Shown here piece after piece: positions 25,010 through 32,196 of a stretch of 47,943 nt of DNA (its first letter is position 1; each line of letters opens with the position of its first letter). Both the position numbers and the translations under genes were made by a program. A model generated the notes under the pieces. It made no database searches. It saw only the letters and a list, made by a program, of their open reading frames with translations, and was not told the DNA's origin. Location: positions 1-47,943 of the IMG/VR virus record IMGVR_UViG_3300038701_002266; one strand, 5' to 3'. This stretch comes from a virus.

Positions 25010-25065
25010 TTTGTCTCTTGTGTTAGCAGTGACGTGCCGATACAAGACCTTGTGTTCTCGGTCAT
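25006..25065 (-). CDS. Leader peptide upstream of primase-helicase, 19 aa
   Basis: A short frame MTENTRSCIGTSLLTQETK starts 8 bases after CCTGAAAGG and stops at TGA overlapping the primase ATG (ATGA). The ribosome site is the best one in this leader and is too far from the primase start to serve it directly, so the peptide probably delivers ribosomes to the primase by termination-reinitiation. It is preceded by a stem-loop (25085-25108). The peptide itself may have no function. Confidence 0.6.
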   Translation of the reverse strand: MTENTRSCIGTSLLTQETK

Positions 25066-25084
25066 AGTGGGCACCTTTCAGGTT

Positions 25085-25108
25085 GGGTCGCGCTTTCGGG
25101 CGCGGCCC
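25085..25108 (-). promoter_or_regulatory. Leader hairpin before primase leader peptide
   Basis: A 9-bp stem including one G-U pair, core CGCGC/GCGCG, with loop TTTCGG as written on the plus strand. It lies between the stop of the 98-residue gene (25115) and the CCTGAAAGG ribosome site. It matches the hairpin-plus-CCTGAAAGGA layout of several plus-strand leaders. Confidence 0.5.
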
Positions 25109-25114
25109 TTTCTC

Positions 25115-25411
25115 TTACATGACTGGCCAACCTTGAGTAAACGCCTCAGCCGTTCCGCGCAACAAGATCACGTGGCGATACGTGCCGTCGTCACCTTTGG
25201 CGCAAGTCATAGCGTGTATCTCGTCGTCCATTTTACGCAGTTCATCGGACACCGTAGCGAAGTCTTGCTTCACCTCTTTCAGCAGGCGTGGAAACTGCTG
25301 CCACGTCGGCGCGGTTTCACCACGCCTCCACTCGACGGCGATGTGCATGTCGTGTTCGAACGTGGCGATGACCGCCCAGTCAAAGTCTTCGAATTGTGGC
25401 GGTGCTCCCAT
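25115..25411 (-). CDS. Small replication-operon protein, unknown
   Basis: 98 residues (MGAPPQFEDFDWAVIATFE...). Two beta-like segments (WAVIATFEHDMHIAVEW and YRHVILLRGTAEAF) flank a helical Lys/Glu-rich centre (RLLKEVKQDFATVSDEL). The start shares one base with the stop of the helicase gene (TGATG), so expression is coupled to it. It may be an accessory to the helicase or primase; no family is recognised. Confidence 0.6.
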   Translation of the reverse strand: MGAPPQFEDFDWAVIATFEHDMHIAVEWRRGETAPTWQQFPRLLKEVKQDFATVSDELRKMDDEIHAMTCAKGDDGTYRHVILLRGTAEAFTQGWPVM

Positions 25412-26850
25412 CACAAAGTCCTCAACATGTTTCTGAACGCCTCTTGATCGTTCATCTTGAACTCGACGCGGTTGCGCTTGACGATGTCGACGGTGTTGTT
25501 GGCGATGATCTGGTGCGAGTAGCAGTGCAGGTCTTGCCCCGGTCGGTCGATGCGCTTGATGACCTGATCGTACTGTTCCGCCGACCACGTCGGGTGGAAG
25601 TGGATCATCCGACGACCGCCGAACTGTAGCTCTACCCCGTGCCCGGCGCTGGCGGGGTGCAGGATCAGGTTGTCCAGCTTCCCCTCGTTCCATTTGTCCA
25701 CGATGGCCAGCTTGCGCTTCAAGGTGACGCCGCCACCCAGCACGCCGTACGATCTCTTCTCTTTGTCCAGCACAGCTTTGATCGCGTCGATGTCGGGGCG
25801 GAAACCGTAGGTGATGATTGTGTTCTCCGCGCCGATGTCTGTCAGCATCTGCTCCAGCATCTTGCTCTTCTCCTCGTGCAGCACGTGCGCGATCTTCGTT
25901 GCGTCCTCCTCCTCGGGCGCGTCGTAGATGAAACCCTGTGCGATCTGCGACAGCTTGGAACTGGCGACAGCCTGCGACAGCGCGGCGATCAGGACTGCTT
26001 CGTCTACGTCGCCTGTCGCCTCCATCACTTCGATGATCAGGTCGCGCTCCATCTCGTCGTACTTCTTGCGCGCCTCGTCAGGTAGCTCGATCAAGCGGTC
26101 GTAGTCCTCGCCCGAGGACATCGTACCCTTGCGCGCGTTGGGCGGCTCAGCGGCGCGCACGAACACCTTCGACAGGTCCTCGTCCAACTGCTTGGCGCGA
26201 AAGTCGTGGACCTCCCACGCGTAGCCGCTGTAGTCCATCTGCATGAAGTTGCGGCGACGCCACACGTCGAAGTCGTCTGGCCACGCGTCAGGGTCTAGCA
26301 CCTGCATCGGTCCGAACAGGTCCTCGTATCCGTTGGGGCGCGGCGTGCCGGAGAACATCCACATGATCTTGATCCGGCTGTCGATCCGCTTCAACTGCTT
26401 CTTCATGTGACCGCGCGGGTTCTTCATCTTCGGCTCGTCGTACGCGATCAGGTCGAGCAGCGGGTGGTCCTCCGGCAGCGTGAGCAGGTAGTCGACCAGC
26501 CACTTGACGATGGCGTCGCTGACGCTGAGCACGTCGAAGCTGTCGGGGTCGTCGAGGATCGCTATGCGCTGCTTGGGTGTGCCTGTCAGATCGGCGACGC
26601 GCAGGTGCTGCAGATGCTCCCACTTCGGAGCCTCGCGCGGCCACACAGTGGCGGCGACGAGCGGCGGCGACATGATGATCGCCTTGCGGATGTAACCTTC
26701 ATGGATCAGATCGTCGATGGCTGTAAGGCATGTGACGGTTTTTCCGCCCGCCATCCGCATCACAACGTACGATCTGTTCTTCTGGTATATCTCGTCGATG
26801 CAGGCAAGCTGGTCGGAGCGGAGTAGTCTGTACGGTAAGCGGTCTTTCAT
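25411..26850 (-). CDS. SNF2/DEAD-like SF2 helicase
   Basis: 479 residues with all core SF2 motifs: motif I MAGGKT at about 34-38, motif II YDEPK (DExx), motif III MFSGTPRPNG, motif V HPASAGHGVELQ and motif VI KRIDRPGQD. The Q-V-I-K-R-x-x-R-P-G-Q motif VI is typical of SNF2-related phage proteins found with VRR-NUC, DUF2800 and DUF2815 genes. It probably remodels or translocates on DNA during phage replication or recombination. The ribosome site is CCTGAAAGGACC. It is followed at once by the 98-residue gene (shared A) and preceded by the VRR-NUC gene. Confidence 0.9.
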   Translation of the reverse strand: MKDRLPYRLLRSDQLACIDEIYQKNRSYVVMRMAGGKTVTCLTAIDDLIHEGYIRKAIIMSPPLVAATVWPREAPKWEHLQHLRVADLTGTPKQRIAILDDPDSFDVLSVSDAIVKWLVDYLLTLPEDHPLLDLIAYDEPKMKNPRGHMKKQLKRIDSRIKIMWMFSGTPRPNGYEDLFGPMQVLDPDAWPDDFDVWRRRNFMQMDYSGYAWEVHDFRAKQLDEDLSKVFVRAAEPPNARKGTMSSGEDYDRLIELPDEARKKYDEMERDLIIEVMEATGDVDEAVLIAALSQAVASSKLSQIAQGFIYDAPEEEDATKIAHVLHEEKSKMLEQMLTDIGAENTIITYGFRPDIDAIKAVLDKEKRSYGVLGGGVTLKRKLAIVDKWNEGKLDNLILHPASAGHGVELQFGGRRMIHFHPTWSAEQYDQVIKRIDRPGQDLHCYSHQIIANNTVDIVKRNRVEFKMNDQEAFRNMLRTL

Positions 26851-26880
26851 GTAATGGTCCTTTCAGGTGGTTCGGTCGTT

Positions 26881-27165
26881 CTACATGTCAGGTACCTGCT
26901 CGTCAAGAACCGCATCCACCTCGGCGAAGTTGATGCAGACGTAAGACTTGTGCCCCCGGTGTTCGATCCGCTGCTTCCACCACGCCTGCAACTTCGCCAG
27001 CCTGCCGCCGCGCGGTCGTTTCAGTTCAACAAAGAAGATGCGTCCCGGCAGAACCACCAGCCGGTCGGGGATACCTTTATACCCACGCGGCGACAGCTTG
27101 ATCGTGAACCCGCCGCGCGCATCGACGCGCTCATCCAGATAGTCTTCAACTTTTACTTCTTTCAT
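26881..27165 (-). CDS. VRR-NUC domain nuclease
   Basis: 94 residues from the ATG at 27165 (GGAG upstream); a longer frame without a site is ignored. The pattern GYKGIPDRLVVLPGRIFFVELKRPRGG, given here as GYKGIPDRLVVLPG and FFVELKRPRGG, with LQAWWKQRIEHRGHKSYVC after it, is the stand-alone VRR-NUC core: G-x-P-D, then E-x-K, then Q. The PD-(D/E)XK fold cuts branched DNA, and in phages such genes sit with the SNF2-like helicase as here. Catalytic residues Asp and Glu-x-Lys are intact. It is the first gene of the minus replication operon, divergent from the regulator gene. Confidence 0.9.
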   Translation of the reverse strand: MKEVKVEDYLDERVDARGGFTIKLSPRGYKGIPDRLVVLPGRIFFVELKRPRGGRLAKLQAWWKQRIEHRGHKSYVCINFAEVDAVLDEQVPDM

Positions 27166-27183
27166 GTCGTTCTCCAAAGTGTG

Positions 27184-27212
27184 TTGACGACTGGTACCAG
27201 ATCGAGTACCTA
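27184..27212 (+). promoter_or_regulatory. Divergent promoter with CTGGTACCAG operator
   Basis: The 72-base gap between the VRR-NUC and ribbon-helix-helix genes contains TTGACG (27184-27189, a good -35), the palindrome CTGGTACCAG at 27191-27200 and GAGTACCTA at 27204-27212, where a weak -10 (TACCTA) would fall. The palindrome is identical to the one at 15677-15686, and its half GTACCAG is the repeated core at 15511-15543. Binding here would block the promoter. Confidence 0.5.
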
Positions 27213-27237
27213 CAAGTCTACAGCAACGGAGAGACAT

Positions 27238-27402
27238 ATGGCACCGAACACGCAACCGAAGATGGAGCAGCAGAAGTTGATGCTCCCCGCGCAGACGCGC
27301 AAAACGTTGGCGCTGAAGGCAGACGAGTTTGACATGACAATGTCAGAGATCGCCGAGCATCTGATCGACAACGGCTGCTACCCTGAAGCCGAAGAAACCT
27401 GA
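27238..27402 (+). CDS. Ribbon-helix-helix regulator candidate
   Basis: 54 residues. QQKLMLPAQTRKTLALKADEF is given here as KLMLPAQ (strand), TRKTLALKADEF (helix A) and MTMSEIAEHLIDNGC (helix B), matching the Arc/CopG layout of a short strand, helix, turn and S-E-I helix. Such proteins bind as dimers through the strand to short repeated sites. The gene is first in the divergent plus-strand operon, and its own promoter carries CTGGTACCAG. It is the only clear DNA-binding regulator candidate in the window. Length is typical (45-60). The assignment is by pattern; a small structural or toxin-antitoxin role is possible. Confidence 0.6.
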   Translation: MAPNTQPKMEQQKLMLPAQTRKTLALKADEFDMTMSEIAEHLIDNGCYPEAEET

Positions 27403-27412
27403 AGGACACATT

Positions 27413-28741
27413 ATGACACAAGAGACACCGACCGAGCACTCGTCCCTCGTCGGCGGTTCAACTGCCGCCCGACGGATCAACTGCCCGCGCAGTTACGCGC
27501 TGGAGAAACTGGCACCGCCTGACAAAGGCAACGCGTACGCCCGTGAGGGGACGGCGCTGCACGAGATGATCGCCATCGTCCTCGACAAGGACAAGGACGC
27601 GGAGGAGCTTCTACCGTTCACCCACAAGCAGGAAGCCAAGGGGGCGGAAGAGCCATGGGAACTGACCATCGACGCCGACCTGTGGGCTGACCTCGGGCAA
27701 CCAGCGCTCGACGCGTTCATGGACTTCATGGACGAGATCGAGGCGGATCAGGACGGCGCGGAGTTTGAGTATTTGATCGAGACGCGGTGCGCGATGCCCG
27801 GTATCGACGGTGCGTTCGGCACGACAGACGTCGTGTGGAAGTGCGGTGATCTGTCAGGCGTGTGGGACTGGAAGTTCGGGCGCACGCCGGTGGCTGCCGA
27901 CAGCGATCAGCTTCGCTTCTACGGACGCTCCGCCGCAGCGGACCATCCGAAGATGTTTGGCGGCGAAAGCTGGGGCGATCTTGACCCCGACCGCGAGGTG
28001 TTCCTCAACATCATGCAGCCTCAGTGCAGCAGCGAACCTGCGGAGCACATCACCACCATCGGCGAACTGGAAGACTTCCGCGTCGAGTTGATGGCGGCGA
28101 TCACAGAGGCGCAGGAGCAGGGGGAGAAAGCACGGATCGCTAAAGGTGGTTGGTGCACCTTCGCCACCTGCAAGAGCGTGTGCCCGCTGCACATAGGTCG
28201 GTCGCTGGAGTTCGGCGAGAAGATGGCCAAGCTGGCAGCGCTGAAGGAAGCGCAGGGGGAGAAGGAACTGCGCGACGTAACGTACGAAGACCCGTACGTC
28301 GACGGCGTGGGGTCGCAGTCGTTTGGCGACATGGCACCGGACCTGCTCGAACTGGCGGAGATCGCGGAGGAGTTCGCGCGCGAAGTGTTCAAGCAGGCGC
28401 ACGCGTGGGTCGAGGAAGGAAACGATCTCGACGGCTGGGGGCTGAAGAAGAAACGCTCCAGCGGGCGCGTGTTTACCGTGTCCGATGAAGAGGTGCAGTC
28501 CTTTATGAAGAACCGCCGCTACAAGCTAGACGACTACATGCCCCGCAAGATGTTGACGATGCCACAGGTCGAGAAGCTGCTGGCGCGCGACGGGCGTGTG
28601 CTCCCCGAAGAAATGTACGAGGCCAAGCCCTCGTCAGGAACGACCCTCGTCCGTGTCGGCGACGCCGAACTGGTGGGGTCGAAGACCCAGCGCGTAGCAG
28701 CGCTGGCGCAGAAGCTGGGCGTCGCTGAAGACGCCGAGTAA
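27413..28741 (+). CDS. DUF2800 PD-(D/E)XK nuclease-like protein
   Basis: 442 residues. The opening SSLVGGSTAARRINCPRS and AYAREGTALHEM (G-x-x-x-H motif, about 42-53) lead to a RecB/Cas4-type nuclease core: GTTDVVW near 138, VWDWKFGRTPV near 150-160 with the D-x-K pair, and DQLRFYG. A C-terminal Cys group (CTFATCKSVCP) could bind an iron-sulfur cluster or zinc, as in Cas4/AddB relatives. DUF2800 genes regularly precede DUF2815 and family A polymerase genes. The likely role is DNA end processing in replication or recombination. The ribosome site is CCTGAAGGA. Confidence 0.9.
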   Translation: MTQETPTEHSSLVGGSTAARRINCPRSYALEKLAPPDKGNAYAREGTALHEMIAIVLDKDKDAEELLPFTHKQEAKGAEEPWELTIDADLWADLGQPALDAFMDFMDEIEADQDGAEFEYLIETRCAMPGIDGAFGTTDVVWKCGDLSGVWDWKFGRTPVAADSDQLRFYGRSAAADHPKMFGGESWGDLDPDREVFLNIMQPQCSSEPAEHITTIGELEDFRVELMAAITEAQEQGEKARIAKGGWCTFATCKSVCPLHIGRSLEFGEKMAKLAALKEAQGEKELRDVTYEDPYVDGVGSQSFGDMAPDLLELAEIAEEFAREVFKQAHAWVEEGNDLDGWGLKKKRSSGRVFTVSDEEVQSFMKNRRYKLDDYMPRKMLTMPQVEKLLARDGRVLPEEMYEAKPSSGTTLVRVGDAELVGSKTQRVAALAQKLGVAEDAE

Positions 28742-28782
28742 ACCGGGGCAGTGTCCCTACAAAAGAGAAGAGAAGAGAGAAG

Positions 28783-29577
28783 ATGTCAAAAGAAGTAGCG
28801 AAAGCAAAGAACTCCGCGCTCGCCGCAGCGCAGGCGCTGAAAGGTAACCTGCAGAAGGCGAAGCGGAACATCCCCGAGGCGGGCAACAGTTCGTACATGC
28901 GGTTCGGTAAGGACGGCGCGTGGACGTTCGGCGTCGACAACGACGAACTGGTGCCGGAGGATCGCATTGCGATCAACCCTATGTCGATCAAGACTGGTTG
29001 GTCTTGCTGGACAGATCGCGACGACAGGGTGAAGAAGAAGAACGAGCTTATGGGTGAGGCCATGTTCCCGTTGGGCGCAGACGTCACCCCCAAGCACGAG
29101 CTTCCGAAGCACAAAGACCCGTTGACGGATGAGCCGTGCGACTGGCGTGAGCAGACCAGCGTGGTGATGCGCGTTCTCGATGGCCCCCACAAGGGGAAAC
29201 AGATCGAGTACAGCACCACGTCTGTGGGCGGCAACACCGCGCTCAGTGGTCTGGTCGACCAGATCATGTTGCAGCTTGACGAGGACCCGGAGAACATTGT
29301 CCCCGTGGTGTCGTTGGACAGCGACAGCTACATGCACAAGCGGTGGGGCAAGACGTACGTCCCCATCCTGAAGGTGACGGGCTTCGTGTCGATGGACGAC
29401 CAGCCGGAGATCAACCCGGAGACGCCAGACGATGACGACGAAGACGCAGCCGATGACATCCAGCAGGATGAAGACGGCGACGTGATCGACGGCACCGCCG
29501 AGGAGATCGAAGAGGAAGAGGAAGCGGAAGAAGAGGCGGAGGAGGAACCCAAACCTCGCCGCCGCCGCCGCCGCTAA
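28783..29577 (+). CDS. DUF2815 single-stranded DNA-binding protein
   Basis: 264 residues. After a helical start (VAKAKNSALAAAQALKGN) comes the OB-fold-like body with YMRFGKDGAWTFGVDNDELV, WSCWTDRDDR and WREQTSVVMRVLDGPHKGKQIEYSTTS, given in parts as seen in this family, which replaces gp2.5-like SSBs. Residues about 205-256 are almost all Asp/Glu, like the acidic tail of SSBs that recruits partners. Unusually, the chain ends in six Arg (PRRRRRR). It lies between DUF2800 and the polymerase. The protein would coat single-stranded DNA at the fork. Confidence 0.9.
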   Translation: MSKEVAKAKNSALAAAQALKGNLQKAKRNIPEAGNSSYMRFGKDGAWTFGVDNDELVPEDRIAINPMSIKTGWSCWTDRDDRVKKKNELMGEAMFPLGADVTPKHELPKHKDPLTDEPCDWREQTSVVMRVLDGPHKGKQIEYSTTSVGGNTALSGLVDQIMLQLDEDPENIVPVVSLDSDSYMHKRWGKTYVPILKVTGFVSMDDQPEINPETPDDDDEDAADDIQQDEDGDVIDGTAEEIEEEEEAEEEAEEEPKPRRRRRR

Positions 29578-29586
29578 CTCTCGAAA

Positions 29587-29613
29587 CTGCGCCGCCGTCT
29601 CCCGGCGGCGCAG
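29587..29613 (+). promoter_or_regulatory. Perfect 11-bp intercistronic hairpin
   Basis: CTGCGCCGCCG/CGGCGGCGCAG (29587-29597 with 29603-29613), five-base loop, no T-run. It lies between the SSB and polymerase genes and ahead of CCTGAAAGGA (29622-29631). It may protect the SSB message from 3-prime decay so that SSB is made in excess of polymerase, or pause transcription. Confidence 0.55.
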
Positions 29614-29640
29614 ACACCGCCCCTGAAAGGACACCGTACG

Positions 29641-30891
29641 ATGTTACGAACAATGGAACCGCTGACCACGGACTTCAACGACTACTGTTTTCTGGACACG
29701 GAGACGCGCGCGCTGAAGGACTTGGACGACCCCCGCTGGGGCGACGTCACACAGTGCGGCGCGATGCGCTACCGCTCCTCCGCCAAGGTCACGATCCTCA
29801 CCTACTGCATCGGCCCCAAGCAGCCCGTCCAGTCTTGGGTGCTGCCCGACTTCGACGACGTGTTGAAGTGGCGCGACGCGCCGCGCGATCTGCTGGACTT
29901 CGTGGCGCGCGCGCTTAACGGCGAAGCATGGTTCGTGATGTGGAACAGTTTCTTCGATAGGCACCTGTGCAATCATGGTATCTTCCGCGACATGGATCGC
30001 GAAGTCATGCCCGTTCGTACGGTGCTTGACGCGATGGTCCAAGGCGCGGCGTCGAACCTGCCCGGTAAGCTGGAGGGTGCATCGCGCGCCATCGGGCGCG
30101 GCGGCAAGGTCGACCAAGGCAAGCACCTGATCGCGCTGTTCGCCCCCGCCTACGGGGCGACGCCGCAGTCTCACCCCGAAGAGTGGAAGCAGTTCATCTA
30201 TTACGCGGAGCAGGACACAGAAGAACTGCGCGCCGTGTTCCTCGAAACCCGGATGCTGTGGCGCTGGGAGTGGGAGCAGTTCTGGACCAGCGAAGAGATC
30301 AACGACCGTGGCTTACCTATCGACCGACACTTCGCCGAGCGCGCCGCAGGTCTGGCGGAGGTGTACGCCTCGAAGACGAACGAACTTGTTGAAGAGTTCA
30401 CACGCGGCGCTTGCTGGTCTGTGAACCAACACGTCGCTCTGGCGAAGCACGTCGCCGACGAGGTGGCACATCTGCCGGAGGCGGCGGACATGCTCGTGAA
30501 GAAGTACGAGGAGGACGAGGAGGGAGACGGACTAGTCGCAGCGGCGCTGTCGCTGGAGCGGACCCGCGTGGAGAAGTTGATCCCTTACCTCGAGCGTCTG
30601 GACGCGGAGCAGGGGTTGACCGACGACGAGTACGATGTGCTCCAGCTTCTCGAGGTGCGGCTGTTCGGTGCGTCAGCGACGCCCAAGAAGTTCGCCAAGC
30701 TCGTGCCGATGCTCGACGACCGCGAGCGGTTATGCGGTCAATACACTTTCAACGGTGCCCAGCAGACTGGACGCTATTCATCGCGCGGCGTGCAGGTACA
30801 CAACCTGACGCGCGCGTTCCTCGGTATGGAGCAGGGCGAGCCTGAACGCGAAGCCGCCGCCATCGAATTTATCAGCGATTGGGAGAACTGA
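29641..30891 (+). CDS. Family A DNA polymerase, N-terminal (exonuclease) half
   Basis: 416 residues. The 3-prime to 5-prime exonuclease motifs are complete: FLDTE with D19/E21, WNSFFDR with N102/D106, and YAEQD with Y188/D192. The palm-thumb part follows through FNGAQQTGRYSSRGVQVHNLT, given here as GAQQTGRYSSRGVQ, the conserved Family A segment before motif A, and the chain stops at ISDWEN just where motif A should follow. That motif is in the gene at 31126, in the same frame. The stop is followed one base later by the start of a membrane-protein gene. The exonuclease half probably works only with the other half as a two-chain enzyme. Confidence 0.9.
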   Translation: MLRTMEPLTTDFNDYCFLDTETRALKDLDDPRWGDVTQCGAMRYRSSAKVTILTYCIGPKQPVQSWVLPDFDDVLKWRDAPRDLLDFVARALNGEAWFVMWNSFFDRHLCNHGIFRDMDREVMPVRTVLDAMVQGAASNLPGKLEGASRAIGRGGKVDQGKHLIALFAPAYGATPQSHPEEWKQFIYYAEQDTEELRAVFLETRMLWRWEWEQFWTSEEINDRGLPIDRHFAERAAGLAEVYASKTNELVEEFTRGACWSVNQHVALAKHVADEVAHLPEAADMLVKKYEEDEEGDGLVAAALSLERTRVEKLIPYLERLDAEQGLTDDEYDVLQLLEVRLFGASATPKKFAKLVPMLDDRERLCGQYTFNGAQQTGRYSSRGVQVHNLTRAFLGMEQGEPEREAAAIEFISDWEN

Positions 30892-30892
30892 A

Positions 30893-31129
30893 ATGGATCG
30901 TATAGTTAGAATGTTATCGGCGTTAAACCATTGGTTGGACAGCCGGTCGTGGGCCGCAGAGTTCGTTGGCTGGACGTTTACGCTTCTGGTCATCGCGTAC
31001 GCTGCTGTGGTATTGGTGTGCTTCGTACTCTGGGACATCGGCGCGCTTCAGAGCGCGGGTACGCACCGTGGTCTCTTAGCGGGCGCGATTTTCATATCGG
31101 TCTTTTTCTCAGCGAGAACAAGCAAATGA
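30893..31129 (+). CDS. Small membrane protein inserted within the polymerase
   Basis: 78 residues with two predicted membrane spans (about 24-48, FVGWTFTLLVIAYAAVVLVCFVLW in two parts, and about 60-73, LLAGAIFISVFF). Codon choice at its start (ATC/TTA/GTT/AAA-rich) is more AT-rich than in the flanking polymerase codons. It begins one base after the stop of the N-terminal polymerase gene (TGA-A-ATG) and ends overlapping the start of the C-terminal gene (ATGA). The insert length is a multiple of three and both halves keep one frame. It may be a recent acquisition, a membrane anchor for the replisome, or a holin-like early protein. Confidence 0.7.
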   Translation: MDRIVRMLSALNHWLDSRSWAAEFVGWTFTLLVIAYAAVVLVCFVLWDIGALQSAGTHRGLLAGAIFISVFFSARTSK

Positions 31130-32196
31130 TCGGAGACAGAGAGCTAGCCGCCTTCGAAGACCGCTTCGGCTCCGCCGGTCGCGCCTTGTCGCGGCTGATC
31201 CGCCCCACTATAGCCGCGCCCGAGGGTCGTACGTTGGTGTGGGGTGACTGGTCCGCTATCGAAGCCCGCGTCCTGCCTTGGCTCGCCGACACACGCGGCG
31301 CGCACAAGGTGCTGGACATCTTCCGCGCATCCGACGCCGACCCGTCGGTGCCTGACATCTACATGGTGGAAGCTGGCAACGTGCTGGGGATGGACCCGCA
31401 GGAGATGTGGGACAAGTACCGCGCCAAGGACAAGGACGCCAAGCAATGGCGGCAGCAGGGCAAGGTGCCTGTGCTGTCGCTGGGCTTCGGCGGCGGCGTC
31501 GGCGCGCTGCAAGCCATGGCCACCAACTACGGCGTGTCGCTGACCGCAGCGGAGGCGCAGGTCGTGGTCGATGTGTGGCGCGAGAACAACCGGTGGGCGC
31601 GCGCCTTCTGGGACGCGCTCTGGGACGCCTTCCTATCGGCGATGAAGAACCCCGGCGTGCCGTACGAAGTGGGGCGCGTGGTGTACATGTACGACGCCGA
31701 CTACATGAACGGGTCGATGATGTGCTTCCTGCCTGACGGCAGGCCGCTCTGTTATCCCCGCCTGAAGTGGAGAGAACGCGAGCGTGAGGACCGAGAAGGG
31801 AACGTCACGAAACGGATGGAGTTGACCTACCGCCGAGGCTACGACACCCGCTCCTTATGGTACGGTGTACTCGCTGAGAACATCACACAGGCGTGCGCCG
31901 GATCGCTGCTGCGTGAGGTGATGGTGGACCTGTCGCCCGCGATCTCTATCGCCGAGGCGCGTTGGATCACAGGTCCACGTCCGACCCCGACGCCCCGTCT
32001 CCTATCGTCGCCCGCTGAACTGATCGGTCACACGCACGACGAGGTGATCGCCGAGTGCGACGACAACGACGACGCTGTCGCCTTAGCGAAGAAAGAACTG
32101 AACGACGCAATGGTCGCGGATCGCGACTGGACCGAAGGCTTGCCGCTCGCGGCGGAGGTCTCGACTAACTGGTACTACACAAAGGTGGTGGACTAA
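31126..32196 (+). CDS. Family A DNA polymerase, C-terminal (polymerase) half
   Basis: 356 residues. Motif A is VWGDWSAIEARVLPWLA with the catalytic Asp at residue 41; motif B KQWRQQGKVPVLSLGFG at about 106-123; motif C IGHTHDEVIAE with D305/E306. All residues for nucleotidyl transfer are present. I take the ATG at 31126, whose first base pairs with the previous stop (ATGA); an in-frame GTG at 30931 lies inside the membrane-protein gene and would create a mixed protein. Together with the 29641-30891 product it rebuilds a normal polymerase of about 770 residues. It is followed directly by the nucleotide hydrolase gene (shared A). Confidence 0.92.
   Translation: MIGDRELAAFEDRFGSAGRALSRLIRPTIAAPEGRTLVWGDWSAIEARVLPWLADTRGAHKVLDIFRASDADPSVPDIYMVEAGNVLGMDPQEMWDKYRAKDKDAKQWRQQGKVPVLSLGFGGGVGALQAMATNYGVSLTAAEAQVVVDVWRENNRWARAFWDALWDAFLSAMKNPGVPYEVGRVVYMYDADYMNGSMMCFLPDGRPLCYPRLKWREREREDREGNVTKRMELTYRRGYDTRSLWYGVLAENITQACAGSLLREVMVDLSPAISIAEARWITGPRPTPTPRLLSSPAELIGHTHDEVIAECDDNDDAVALAKKELNDAMVADRDWTEGLPLAAEVSTNWYYTKVVD

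Noticed and set aside
30931-31125. GTG at 30931 as the start of the C-terminal polymerase gene
   Set aside because: The codons up to 31125 overlap the membrane-protein gene and do not resemble polymerase; the ATG at 31126 has the ATGA junction and matches the family from there on.
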